Source: Streptomyces sp. HPF1205
GTDB lineage: Bacteria; Actinomycetota; Actinomycetes; Streptomycetales; Streptomycetaceae
DNA length: 64,000 bases
Direction: 5' to 3'
Assembly (NCBI RefSeq): GCF_020400825.1
Contig: NZ_JAINVH010000003.1
Coordinates: 62,001 to 126,000 of the forward strand
The notes beneath the pieces were generated by a model. It had not been told where the DNA came from. It searched no databases and saw nothing but the letters and a program-made list of their open reading frames with translations. Below, in pieces: positions 17,433 through 27,843 of the stretch (its first letter is position 1; each line of letters begins with the position of its first letter). Both the position numbers and the translations under genes were made by a program.

Positions 17433-17665
17433 AGGTACTGGACACCCTGTGCTATGCTGCGCCCCCACATGACCAGGGGGTACGCCCCCGGCCGGGGCCG
17501 CGGGAGCGCTCACGTCGTTACACCCCGCCCTGAGCAGCACCGTTGATTCGGAGCCGGATCGGCGATGGCCGGTACGGGAGGCCGCGGGGCCACCGACCGC
17601 CTGCAGATTCCAGGGGAATTGGCGCGGCAAGCCTTCGAAACAGCAGCGTCCGGCCGGGAACTTCA

Positions 17666-17681
17666 TGTGAAGAGTTTCACA
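17666..17681. promoter_or_regulatory. Rex operator (ROP) upstream of ndh
   Basis: TGTGAAGAGTTTCACA differs from the Streptomyces Rex consensus TGTGAACNNNTTCACA only at position 7. It lies 284 bp upstream of the ndh ATG in a 454-bp region with no convincing gene; the other neighbour, ppx, ends here and would not use it. Confidence 0.75.
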
Positions 17682-17798
17682 AAGGTTTTCGGCGGCTCGC
17701 CATTCGGACATCCGCCGACCGCGGCGAACCCGCTCACCAGGAACGAACCGACCTCGGACGAGCACCGCGCAGGCGGACCCGGCAGGGTCCACGCGTGC

Positions 17799-17832
17799 GG
17801 CGCGGGCGATCCCGCCGGGGTCCGCCCGCGCC
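17799..17832 (-). terminator. ppx terminator hairpin
   Basis: Perfect 10-bp stem GGCGCGGGCG / CGCCCGCGCC with a 14-nt loop, beginning 4 nt past the ppx stop. A second small stem (GGACCC/GGGTCC) follows. Confidence 0.65.
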
Positions 17833-17836
17833 CCGT

Positions 17837-18790
17837 TCACGCGCCTCGCGCCGCGTAGTACGCGATCCCGTCGAGGATGTCGTGCTCGCTCACCACGACC
17901 TCCGTGGCCCCGGTCCGCTCCATGACGCGCAGCAGCACCAGGGCGCCGGCGGCGATCACGTCGACCCGGCCCTCGTGGATGGCGCCCATCGCCGCCTTCT
18001 GCGCGTGGGTGGCCGTCAGAAGCCGTCCGCTGATCTCCCGGACCTTCTCCAGCGGCACCCGCGAATGGTGGATCGCGGAGGAGTCGTACTCGGCCAGGCC
18101 CAGCGCGAGCGCGGCGACGGTGGTGACCGAGCCGGCCAGGCCGACGAGGGTGCCGGCCCGGTCCAGCGCGACCGTGCGGGCCGCCTCGTCCAGCGCCGCG
18201 TCGATGTCCGCGGTCATGGCGGCGACCTGCTCCTTCGTGGGCGGATCGGCCAGGACGCCACCGTGCACCAGGTGCCGCTCGGTCATCCGCACGCAGCCGA
18301 CGTCCACGGAGCGGGCGGCCGTCACGCCGTCCTCCCCCAGCACGAACTCGGTGGAGCCGCCGCCGATGTCGACCACCAGGTACGGGGGCCGCAGGCCGTG
18401 CCCGCCGGTCAGTTCGCGGGTGGCGCCGGTGAACGAGAACTCCGCCTCCTGGGCGCCGGTGATCACCTCCGGCTCGACGCCCAGGATCTCCACGACACCG
18501 CGCACGAACTCGTCCCGGTTGTCCGCGTCACGGGAGGCGGAGGTGGCCACGAACCGGGTACGGGCGGCCGGCACGCCGTACTCCCGTATGACGCCCGCGT
18601 ACTCCCGGCAGGCCGCGAAGGTGCGCTCCAGCGCCTCGGGCGCCAAGCGGCCGGTGCGGTCGACGCCTTGGCCGAGCCGGACGATCCGCATCCGGCGGTC
18701 GAGGTCCTTCAGCTCCCCGGTGTCCGGGTCGAGGTCCGCCACCAGGAGGCGGATCGAGTTCGTGCCGCAGTCGACGGCGGCGACGCGCAT
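17837..18790 (-). CDS. ppx: Exopolyphosphatase / Ppx-GppA family phosphatase
   Basis: 317-residue member of the ASKHA-fold Ppx/GppA family, hydrolysing terminal phosphate from polyphosphate (or pppGpp). The first phosphate loop is AAVDCGTNSIRLLVADL (from residue 4), the second is VVDIGGGSTEFV, and VGLAGSVTTVAAL is the adenosine-loop region. It is the short, single-core form without the C-terminal HD domain, as in mycobacterial Ppx1. The ATG follows the DUF501 stop by 2 bp, with AAGGGGGACAGGG as ribosome site, so it is translationally coupled in the eno–divIC–DUF501–ppx run. Confidence 0.92.
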   Translation of the reverse strand: MRVAAVDCGTNSIRLLVADLDPDTGELKDLDRRMRIVRLGQGVDRTGRLAPEALERTFAACREYAGVIREYGVPAARTRFVATSASRDADNRDEFVRGVVEILGVEPEVITGAQEAEFSFTGATRELTGGHGLRPPYLVVDIGGGSTEFVLGEDGVTAARSVDVGCVRMTERHLVHGGVLADPPTKEQVAAMTADIDAALDEAARTVALDRAGTLVGLAGSVTTVAALALGLAEYDSSAIHHSRVPLEKVREISGRLLTATHAQKAAMGAIHEGRVDVIAAGALVLLRVMERTGATEVVVSEHDILDGIAYYAARGA

Positions 18791-18792
18791 GG

Positions 18793-19407
18793 TCACGCCC
18801 TGTCCCCCTTCTCCGGCCGGGTCCCGGCCCGGTCCTGCGGTCGGCTGTGCTGAGGCTGCTCGTCCCGCGGCTGGTCGTCGTGCGGCTCGGCGTCGCGGGG
18901 AACGCAGGGGCCCTTCGCCCACCAGTCCGGCAGCATGGCGACCGTCTCGTCGCCGAGCGGGTTGACGCCGGGGCCGGCCGCCAGGGAGTGGGCGGCCAGG
19001 ACGTGCAGGCACTTGACCCGGTCGGGCATGCCGCCCGCGCTCGGGAAGCCCTCCAGCACCTCGATGGCGTCGCGGCGGGCGATGTAGTCCTCGTGGGCGG
19101 CCCGGTAGGCGGTTGCCAGCGGCGGGTCCTCGGCCAGCCGGGCCGTCATCCGCTTCATCACGCCGTCCGCCTCCAGGGTGCCGATGGCGGAGGCGGCACG
19201 CGGGCAGGTGAGGTAGTACAGCGTCGGGAAGGGCGTACCGTCCTCCAGCCGGGGCTGGGTCTCCACCACGTCCGGGTTGCCGCACGGGCAGCGGTGGGCG
19301 ACCGCGCGCAGGCCGCGCGGGGGGCGGCCGAGCTGGGCGTGCACCGCGGCGATGTCCGCGGCGGAGGCGGGTTCGGCGTGCGGGGTGGGATGCGCTTGGT
19401 TGTCCAT
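18793..19407 (-). CDS. DUF501 domain protein
   Basis: 204 residues. The core (about 18–160) is the DUF501 family: LGRPPRGLRAVAHRCPCGNP, a CPCG metal-like cysteine pair, TPFPTLYYLTCPRA, and GGMPDRVKCLHVLAAHSLA, with further conserved Cys and His residues. An acidic, hydrophilic tail of about 40 residues follows. The family is actinobacterial, encoded next to ppx and divIC in many genomes, and has no proven activity; the conserved Cys/His set suggests metal binding (inference). The gene lies between divIC and ppx and is coupled to ppx. Confidence 0.9.
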   Translation of the reverse strand: MDNQAHPTPHAEPASAADIAAVHAQLGRPPRGLRAVAHRCPCGNPDVVETQPRLEDGTPFPTLYYLTCPRAASAIGTLEADGVMKRMTARLAEDPPLATAYRAAHEDYIARRDAIEVLEGFPSAGGMPDRVKCLHVLAAHSLAAGPGVNPLGDETVAMLPDWWAKGPCVPRDAEPHDDQPRDEQPQHSRPQDRAGTRPEKGDRA

Positions 19408-19543
19408 GGGCCGTTCTGCGTGAGGTCGGGGGGCGGGCCGCCGGGGCGCCTTGCGGGGTCCTGGCGGGTCCTGACGGGGTCCTGGCGGAGGGCGCGGCCT
19501 ACGTTGCGGTCGGGCGCGGCGGCCGGGCGCGGCGGTTGCCGGG

Positions 19544-20083
19544 TCAGCGGGCGCGGGCCGCGCTCGGAGCGCCGGCCGCGTCGGCGCGGTCGACACCGTC
19601 CCACAGATTGTCGTACCACGGGCGGCCGGCTGCGGCCTGGTCGCCCTTGCCGGGGGTGGCGGTGTCCGAGCTCGGGGCGGGACCGCCGGCCATCGAGTAG
19701 CCCGTCTCGCCGGGCAGGACGTAGTGGAGGTGCTCGCGGGCCTGGGCCCTTACGAAGTCGGGGTCCTGCCAGCGGGCCTTCTCCTGGCGCAGCTGCTCCA
19801 CCCGCTCCTTGGCGCGCTGGGCGGCCTTGCGCTGGTCGGCGATGTCGGAGCGCTGGGCCACGTACTGGCGCATCGGGTACGCGAGGGCGACCACCAACGC
19901 GCAGACGACGAGGGCGAGCAGGGCGGCGCGGCCGGTGAGCTTGTTGCGCCGGACCGCGCCGGGAGCCGGGGGCCGGCCCGGTCCCTGCCGGGGCAGGCCC
20001 GCGGCACGGTAGACCCGCGCCTGCGCCTCCTGGCCGATCGCCCTCAGCCTGGCCGCGGTGGAGAACCGGTCCGCCGCCCCCAT
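19544..20083 (-). CDS. divIC: Septum formation initiator DivIC (FtsB-like)
   Basis: 179-residue bitopic membrane protein. A basic cytoplasmic N-terminus (about 1–50) is followed by one membrane helix (LTGRAALLALVVCALVVALA, about 49–68) and an extracytoplasmic coiled coil (RQYVAQRSDIADQRKAAQRA ... RVEQLRQEKARWQD). Then comes the DPDFVRAQAREHLHYVLPGE motif typical of FtsB/DivIC proteins. It works with FtsL and FtsQ in the divisome. GGGGAGG precedes the ATG. The position directly downstream of eno is conserved in actinobacteria and many Gram-positives. Confidence 0.92.
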   Translation of the reverse strand: MGAADRFSTAARLRAIGQEAQARVYRAAGLPRQGPGRPPAPGAVRRNKLTGRAALLALVVCALVVALAYPMRQYVAQRSDIADQRKAAQRAKERVEQLRQEKARWQDPDFVRAQAREHLHYVLPGETGYSMAGGPAPSSDTATPGKGDQAAAGRPWYDNLWDGVDRADAAGAPSAARAR

Positions 20084-20163
20084 GCCGTGCCTCCCCTCGC
20101 CGTGGGCGAGTCCTGCGTCGTGTCCGTGCGTCGTGTCCCCGCGCGGTGCGCGTGCGCCGTGCT

Positions 20164-20234
20164 CGTACGTCGTGCCCGTACGTCGTGCCCGTACGTCCCC
20201 GCTCACGGTACGGGACCGCGCGCGGGGACGTACG
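20164..20234. repeat. 13-bp direct repeats and a 13-bp inverted repeat between eno and divIC
   Basis: CGTACGTCGTGCC occurs twice in tandem plus a partial third copy (20164–20196). The last copy starts an inverted repeat CGTACGTCCCCGC (20190–20202) / GCGGGGACGTACG (20222–20234) with a 19-nt loop. It could act as a terminator or RNA-processing site between eno and divIC. Confidence 0.7.
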
Positions 20235-20244
20235 GAGGCGGGGT

Positions 20245-21591
<1,347 letters not shown>

Positions 21592-21660
21592 TTATCGGGA
21601 CGAGCCTAACCGTCCGCGGCTCCGGGACAGGCCGTCGGCCCGGCCCCTGAGACGGAAGTA

Positions 21661-21702
21661 CCCCGGCCGGGCACGCTCGGGGGAGTGGCGTGCCGGCCGG
21701 GG
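21661..21702 (-). terminator. rpfA terminator hairpin
   Basis: 15-bp stem (21661–21676 with 21688–21702) with a single bulged G and an 11-nt loop, about 70 nt past the rpfA stop and 100 bp upstream of eno. Confidence 0.7.
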
Positions 21703-21710
21703 TGGCGCCG

Positions 21711-22473
<763 letters not shown>

Positions 22474-22477
22474 TCAC

Positions 22478-22689
22478 CGACGCCTGCGAGGTGAGCTGTC
22501 GGGTTCGGACGTGAGCTGCCCGGCCGGTGCCGCGTCCCGCGGCGCTTCGGCTTCACCCCGAGCCGGACCGGGGGTTCGTACGTCCCGCAGCGGCGTGTGC
22601 TGTCCGTTGCTGCTGCTCGGCGTACGGACCCGGACGGTCCGGCGGAAGACTTTGGGTCCCCCGCTCCTGCCTGCGGCGCTCTCGCGTCG
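22478..22689 (-). promoter_or_regulatory. c-di-AMP riboswitch (ydaO/yuaA type) in the rpfA leader
   Basis: Minus-strand RNA ending 20 nt before the rpfA ATG. I recognise the aptamer's conserved blocks in order: GCAGGAGCGGGGGACCCAA, GGGGTGAAGCCGAAG, and CCGAACCCGACAGCTCACCT. The ends CGACGCGAG (22681–22689) and CTCGC..GTCG (22478–22490) pair as P1. The ~50-nt insertion in the middle is an expanded variable stem. In Streptomyces this class is known to repress rpfA when c-di-AMP is high. Confidence 0.85.
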
Positions 22690-22760
22690 ACTGTTCCCGT
22701 CGGCCGGCGGCAGGACTCGGCGTTCCGGCCTCGACGGGGCTCGCTGTGGCGAGCGAGACG

Positions 22761-22790
22761 ACGGTAAGCACAGGACGCCGAGGAGAACAA
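22761..22790 (-). promoter_or_regulatory. Candidate promoter for the rpfA riboswitch transcript
   Basis: On the minus strand, TTGTTC (22785–22790) and TACCGT (22761–22766) are separated by 18 bp, and the predicted start would fall about 65 nt upstream of the aptamer. The match to the vegetative consensus is partial. Confidence 0.3.
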
Positions 22791-22979
22791 ACACTCGCGT
22801 TTTGGGCGCCAACTCCGGCCGGTCGGCCATCGGGTGGGCATCACCGCAGGTCGGAGGGGTCGGTTTCAGCGCTCCGCGAGCGGACGGTCACGCGCTCCGA
22901 CGAGAGCCTTGTCACATCTTCGCAACGGCGGCGCGGGCGGTACGTCCGGTTTGTCTCCTCGGCGTCAACGAGCCGCGCG

Positions 22980-24095
22980 TCAGCCGAGATTGAGGATCTG
23001 TCCCGGTTTGATGAGATTCGGATCGTCGCCGATGGCGCCATGGTTGGCGTCGTACAGGTGCCGCCAGCCACCCTCGACGTGATGCGTCGCCGCGATCCCG
23101 GACAGCGAGTCGCCGTGGTCCACGGTGTACGAGTCCGTGCCGGATGACGACGAAGTGTCCGCTTCACCGCCATTGTTGGCGTTCGCGCCGCTACCTGGCA
23201 CGCCGGCCGAATCGTCCACTGCGGCCACCGAGTAGATGTGGGTACGGGTCGCCTGGTCGGCCGCGGCAAGTTGCTCGATGGTGGGGCTGTAGGGCTTGGC
23301 GTGCCTGCCAGTGCTCGGGGTGGCCGAGGGGTCGGTGGGGTCCTGGGTGGTGGGAGTGCCCGAGGTGTCCGAGGTGCCCGGGGCGGCCGTGCCGCCGGGA
23401 CTGCCGGCCGTGCCGGTCGCCGCCGGCGATCCGGGCGTGTCGCCGGCCGGAGCCGTCGGCCCGCCGGGCGCGGCGGAGCCCGTGGCGGGAGGGGTGGCGG
23501 ACGGGGAACTCGGGGTCGCCGTCGGAGTGCTCCCGGTCGGCGCGGTGGGGCTCACGGGAGTCGTCGCCGGCGGTGCGGTGTGCTCCGCGCCGGGGACGGT
23601 GACCGTGGGGGCGCCCGGCACGGCCGGCGGGGTGTACGTCGGAGCCGGGGGGACGGGCGTGCTCGGCGCCGGGCTCGGCGTCGCCGTGTCACCGGGGTCG
23701 ACGCTGGGCGGCGCGGTGTCCTTGAACAGTCCGGTCTTCTTCTCGCAGCCCGGCCAGGCGTCGGGGCCGATGTCGGCGAGGATCTTCTGCGCGACGGCTA
23801 TCTGCTGCGACCGGGAGGCGAGGTCGGGGCGCGTGGCGTACACGTCGCCGCCGTACTCGTCCCACGTGTCCTGCGTGATGGCCAGGCCGCCGAAGAAGCC
23901 GTTGCCGGTGTTGGCACTCCACAGGCCGCCGGTCTCACAGGCAGCGACCTTGTCCCAGGTGCTGTTGTCCGCGGCGTGCGCGCCGGCGGCGCCCAGCAGC
24001 GGCAGCGCGATTCCGGCGCCGGTGGCGGCCACGGTGACCACCGCGGCGGGTGCCTGGCGGGGCCGTCGGTGCCGGCCGTTCCCGGACGTGAGCAT
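22980..24095 (-). CDS. Second Rpf-like transglycosylase with long Pro/Thr linker and LysM
   Basis: 371 residues. Signal peptide about 1–41 (ends AGAHAAD). The Rpf domain (about 42–115) has STWDKVAACETGGLWSANTG with the catalytic Glu in CETGG and FFGGLAITQDTW. A roughly 190-residue Pro/Thr/Ser/Ala linker follows, then a LysM domain (SYTVDHGDSLSGIAATHHV ... LIKPGQILNLG). The extended linker suggests reach through the cell wall. It is a paralogue of the adjacent rpfA but lies upstream of the riboswitch, so it is not under it. The ATG at 24095 has GGAAGG upstream. Confidence 0.9.
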   Translation of the reverse strand: MLTSGNGRHRRPRQAPAAVVTVAATGAGIALPLLGAAGAHAADNSTWDKVAACETGGLWSANTGNGFFGGLAITQDTWDEYGGDVYATRPDLASRSQQIAVAQKILADIGPDAWPGCEKKTGLFKDTAPPSVDPGDTATPSPAPSTPVPPAPTYTPPAVPGAPTVTVPGAEHTAPPATTPVSPTAPTGSTPTATPSSPSATPPATGSAAPGGPTAPAGDTPGSPAATGTAGSPGGTAAPGTSDTSGTPTTQDPTDPSATPSTGRHAKPYSPTIEQLAAADQATRTHIYSVAAVDDSAGVPGSGANANNGGEADTSSSSGTDSYTVDHGDSLSGIAATHHVEGGWRHLYDANHGAIGDDPNLIKPGQILNLG

Positions 24096-24289
24096 GAAGT
24101 CGCCTTCCGTCAAAGCCGTACGCGCCCGTGCGGGCCGCATCTTGTGCGCGGCCCTCGCCCGCCGTTGCGGCGCGGCGCGTCCCGCGAGCCCTGGTTCCTC
24201 GCGTTGACCGCAGAACGTAGCGGGATTGCCCGGCGGATCACAAGCCGATGTAGCGATCATCACGTCACGGTCACGGAGCCGACGACGCG

Positions 24290-25756
24290 TCACTTTCTGT
24301 GCTGGGCCTCGGGGGTGAACTCCACAGGCAGTGTCCGCAGACCCCGCATGATCAGGCCGCCGCGCCACCGCAGTTGGTCCGGATCCACGGCGAGCCGCAG
24401 ATCCGGCAACCGTGTCAGCAGCGTCGCCAGCGCGGTCCTTGCCTCCAGCCGGGCCAGCGGCGCCCCCAGGCAGTAGTGGATGCCGTGGCCGTACCCCAGG
24501 TGCGGGTTGTCCCGCCGGCCCAGGTCGAGCGTGTCGGGTTGCGCGAACCGCTCCGGATCGCGGTCCGCCGCCGCCAGCACCACCAGTACCGGATCCCCCG
24601 CCGCGATCTCCTGCCCGCCGATGGACATCGCGACGGTGGCGTACCGCCATGTGGCCAGCTCCACCGGGCCGTCGTACCGCAGCAGTTCCTCCACCGCCGT
24701 ACCGAGCAGCCCGCTCTCGCCGCGGGCCAGCGACTCCTGGAGCTCGGCCCGCCGGCGCGGGTGGCGCAGCAGCGCGTGCATCCCGTTGCCGATCAGGTTG
24801 ACGGTGGTCTCGAACCCGGCGAACAGCAGGATGAACGCCATCGCCGCCGCCTCGTTCTCCGTCAGGTGCTCGCCGTGGTCACTGGCCCGGATCAGGCCCG
24901 AGATCAGATCGTCCCCGAGGTCGCCGCGCTTACGGTGGATCAGCTCGACCAGGTACGCCCGCATCCGCTTCACCGACCGCGCCACGCCGCCCCGGGGCCC
25001 GCCGCCCTGCCCCGGTTTCCGGTGGCGCATCATCATCCCGGCCCAGTCCCGGAAGTCGTCCTGGTCCTCGGCCGGCACCCCCAGCAGGTCGCAGATCGCG
25101 TAGATCGGCAACGGGAACGCGAACTCATGGATCAGGTCCGCCTCTCCACGCCGTGCGAACCCGTCCACCAGCCGGTCCGTCAGCTCCTGTACCCGCGGCC
25201 CGAACTCGGCCACGCGCCTCGGCGTGAACGCCTTCGACACCAGCCGCCGCAGTCTCGTGTGGTCCGGCGGATCGATGTTCAGCAGATGCGTCATCAGGTC
25301 CGCGCTGCGCTCCCCCGGGATCCCCGTCTTCCTCCTGGCGCTCCCCTCCTCCGCGTGATGCACCGGATTCTTGCTCAGCCTGGCGTCCGCCAGCGCCTGC
25401 CGCGCGTCGCCGTAGCGGGTGACCAGCCATGCCCCCACCCCGCTGGGCAGCACCGTCCACCGCACCCCCGCGTGCTCCCTCAGCCAGGCGTACGCCGGGT
25501 ACGGGTCGGTGGCGTGCTCCCACGTGAACAGCTCCGGCCCGGCCCCGCCGCCGGATCCGTGGCTGTCGGGCGAGCGGCCGGCCGTGCTGCTGCCCGCCGC
25601 CGGTACGGAGTCGGTGCCGGCCGGCCCGGGATCGGTGCCGGCCGCCCCCGGGCGAGGGCCGACCGGAGTGGGATCGGCGCCAACCGGAGTGGGATCGGCG
25701 CCGTCCGGGCCGGAGCGGCCGGCCGGCGGGTGAGAACGGGCGTGGGGGTGGTTCAT
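24290..25756 (-). CDS. Cytochrome P450
   Basis: 488-residue bacterial class I P450. The oxygen-activating I-helix motif is FAGFETT, the K-helix ExxR is in EELLRY, and the heme-binding loop is HLGYGHGIHYCLGAPLARLE with the axial cysteine. The first ~70 residues are unusual: a Gly/Pro/Ala-rich leader with repeated DPTPVGA/DPGPAGT units before the family start near GPELFTWEHATDPYPAYAWL. Its ATG overlaps the endonuclease V stop (ATGA), so it is translationally coupled as the third gene of the mazG operon. No ferredoxin gene is adjacent. Substrate unknown. Confidence 0.92.
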   Translation of the reverse strand: MNHPHARSHPPAGRSGPDGADPTPVGADPTPVGPRPGAAGTDPGPAGTDSVPAAGSSTAGRSPDSHGSGGGAGPELFTWEHATDPYPAYAWLREHAGVRWTVLPSGVGAWLVTRYGDARQALADARLSKNPVHHAEEGSARRKTGIPGERSADLMTHLLNIDPPDHTRLRRLVSKAFTPRRVAEFGPRVQELTDRLVDGFARRGEADLIHEFAFPLPIYAICDLLGVPAEDQDDFRDWAGMMMRHRKPGQGGGPRGGVARSVKRMRAYLVELIHRKRGDLGDDLISGLIRASDHGEHLTENEAAAMAFILLFAGFETTVNLIGNGMHALLRHPRRRAELQESLARGESGLLGTAVEELLRYDGPVELATWRYATVAMSIGGQEIAAGDPVLVVLAAADRDPERFAQPDTLDLGRRDNPHLGYGHGIHYCLGAPLARLEARTALATLLTRLPDLRLAVDPDQLRWRGGLIMRGLRTLPVEFTPEAQHRK

Positions 25757-26490
25757 CCCCCGACCGTATCCGCAGGCCGGCCGGCTCCTTCCGCGGCCAC
25801 CGCCGCCGCCAGGGCGTCCCGGGAGAGGCGGTCGGCCTGCCTGGTGGTCTCCGGCAGCCGGTAGCGGGCCATGGACAGGACATGCGCCGTGACGGTCGGC
25901 AGATCCACCAGGTGACCGGTGGAAACGTAGACCGGCTTGACGCCGTCCTGGGTGCGCAGGGCGCGGCCCACTGTTTCGCCCCCGTCGGTGAGGTCGGCGT
26001 ACGCGCCCCGGTGCGACCCGAGCGCCGCAGGGCCGTAGCCGCCCGTGAACGGGGTCTTGGCGACACCCGCCGTTGGCAGCCCGGTGAGCACCCCGAGGTG
26101 GCAGGCCAAACCGAACCGGCGCGGGTGAGCCAGCCCGTGGCCGTCGCAGAGCAGCAGGTCCGGCGTGACCCGCAGCGCCCGCAGCGCCTCCACCAGCACC
26201 GGCACCTCCCGGAAGGCGAACAGTCCGGGTATGTAGGGGAACGTGGTCCTGGCGGTGGCAGTCGCCCGCTCCACCACCTCCAGGGTCGCGGTGTCGACGA
26301 CGACCACGGCGGCCGCGACCAGGTCCCCGGTACCCCGGCCGTCCCCCGCGTAGGCGACGTCCAGCCCGGCGACGTGCCGTGGCCTCGAAGGGCCGGGCCC
26401 CCGGTGGTCGGCCAGCGGCCGCAGCCTGTCCTGCAACGCCAGCGCCTCCTCCCGCCCCGTGGGCCAGGCGTACGGAACGTCGATGCGCAC
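25753..26490 (-). CDS. nfi: Endonuclease V
   Basis: 245-residue nuclease that nicks DNA or RNA near deaminated purines (inosine). Metal-binding residues are visible in GLDVAYAGD (Asp), the PYIPGLFAFRE block (Glu), and LLLCDGHGLAHPRRFGLACHLG (Asp, His). TPFTGGY and the C-terminal GHLVDLPTV agree with the family. GTG start, 8 bp after the mazG stop; its own stop overlaps the P450 ATG. Pairing with mazG, an NTP pyrophosphohydrolase, groups two nucleotide-damage functions in one transcript. Confidence 0.92.
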   Translation of the reverse strand: MRIDVPYAWPTGREEALALQDRLRPLADHRGPGPSRPRHVAGLDVAYAGDGRGTGDLVAAAVVVVDTATLEVVERATATARTTFPYIPGLFAFREVPVLVEALRALRVTPDLLLCDGHGLAHPRRFGLACHLGVLTGLPTAGVAKTPFTGGYGPAALGSHRGAYADLTDGGETVGRALRTQDGVKPVYVSTGHLVDLPTVTAHVLSMARYRLPETTRQADRLSRDALAAAVAAEGAGRPADTVGG

Positions 26491-26498
26491 GACGCCCC

Positions 26499-27707
26499 CT
26501 ACCAGGGCCCGGGATCGTCCGCCGCGAACCCGTCCGGCCCGCGGTCCGCGACGCCCCCGTCGGCCACCCCCGCCCCGGCGGAGCTCGTACGGCCCGGTCC
26601 CGGCTCGTCCGCGGCTATGTCCTCCCAGGCCGTCGCCACCGCCTCCCCGGGGACACCGGACACGTCCTCGGCTCCTCCGCCGATCGCGCTGCCGCCGGCG
26701 TGCGCGGCCTCCGCGGCCCGTATCGCCTCGCGGTAGCGGCGCGCGGCGTGCCGCAGGGCCGCTTCGGGGTCGATGCCGGCGGACTGCGCGGCGGCCGCCT
26801 CGGCCAGCAGGTGTTCGCCCAGAGCGGTCTCGTCGTCGTAACGGGGCACGGACGGTGCGGGCGGGAGGGGCAGACCCGCTCCTCGGGCGCGCGCGGCGAG
26901 CTTGGCGCCCAGTGCGAGGGCGGGTGAGGCGAGCGGGATGCCGTCGGTCACGGATTCGCGGGCCTTCTCGACGCCCTTGAGCCGTATCCAGTTCGCCTGC
27001 ACCTGCTCCGGTGTCTCGGCGACCTCGTCCCCGTAGATGTGCGGGTGCCGGTGGACGAGCTTTTCGACGAGCCCGGCCGCCACGTCGTCGATCCCGAACG
27101 GTGCCTCCGGGTCGCCCTGCGCGATCGCTGCGTGGAAGACGACCTGGAGCAGGACGTCGCCCAGCTCCTCCCGCATGGCCGCGCGGTCGCCCTCCTCGAT
27201 CGCCTCGACCAGCTCGTACATCTCCTCGATGCCGTACTTCGCCAGCTCCCCGTGGGTGCGCAGGCTGCTCCACGGGCACTCCGCCCTGATCCGGTCCATC
27301 ACCTGCACCAGGTCGAGCAGCCGGGCGCCCGGCAGGTCGTAGGAGCCGGGCAGCAGCTCCAGGTCGGGCATGGCGACACGGCCGGAGCCGCCGAGCCGTG
27401 CCAGTTCGTCCGTGACCGCCTGATCGGCACCGCCGGAGGGCGCGACGTAGACGACCGTGCGCCGGCCCGCGGTCGCCTCAGCCAGCTCGCGCCCGCCCGG
27501 TGCGGCGACCTCGACCCGTATCCCGGCTTCCCTCAGGTAGGGCAACTGGGGATGGTCCGGATCCGGGCACACCACGAGGTCGGCGTCCCTCAAGGTCTGC
27601 CAAGCGGGCCAGGAGAGCTGGCCGGGCGCGACCCGGTGGCTGGTGGTGAGCAGTACCAGCCGTCCGGGGGCCACCGCGCCCGTTCCGTCGTCGTCCGTCT
27701 CTTTCAT
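26499..27707 (-). CDS. mazG: MazG nucleoside triphosphate pyrophosphohydrolase
   Basis: 402 residues, house-cleaning enzyme converting (d)NTPs, probably aberrant ones, to NMP and PPi. The N-terminal ~120 residues (RLVLLTTSHRVAPGQLSWPA, DADLVVCPDPDHPQLPYL) resemble a degenerate tetrapyrrole-methylase-like domain as in YabN-type fusions. The MazG core carries CPWSSLRTHGELAKYGIEE, the EExxE helix EEMYELVEAIEEGD and EELGDVLLQVVFHA. A second, partial MazG-like helical stretch and a Gly/Ala-rich tail follow. First gene of mazG–nfi–P450. No strong ribosome site before the ATG at 27707. Confidence 0.9.
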   Translation of the reverse strand: MKETDDDGTGAVAPGRLVLLTTSHRVAPGQLSWPAWQTLRDADLVVCPDPDHPQLPYLREAGIRVEVAAPGGRELAEATAGRRTVVYVAPSGGADQAVTDELARLGGSGRVAMPDLELLPGSYDLPGARLLDLVQVMDRIRAECPWSSLRTHGELAKYGIEEMYELVEAIEEGDRAAMREELGDVLLQVVFHAAIAQGDPEAPFGIDDVAAGLVEKLVHRHPHIYGDEVAETPEQVQANWIRLKGVEKARESVTDGIPLASPALALGAKLAARARGAGLPLPPAPSVPRYDDETALGEHLLAEAAAAQSAGIDPEAALRHAARRYREAIRAAEAAHAGGSAIGGGAEDVSGVPGEAVATAWEDIAADEPGPGRTSSAGAGVADGGVADRGPDGFAADDPGPW

Positions 27708-27843
27708 GTCTCGAACGTACCCCGGACCGCCGACGCCCCGCGGCCCCGGAACCTCCAGCCTGTGGATAACTTCCGGCGTCGCGGGAATTGCCTGGTCGGG
27801 CGGGGTGCGAGGATCCCTCGGCGCGCTCGGTGACGCTTCGGGA

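Noticed and set aside
17565..17858. A 97-codon frame with a GTG/ATG start upstream of ndh
   Set aside because: No family resemblance, it overlaps the Rex operator and the ppx terminator, and no ribosome site is seen.
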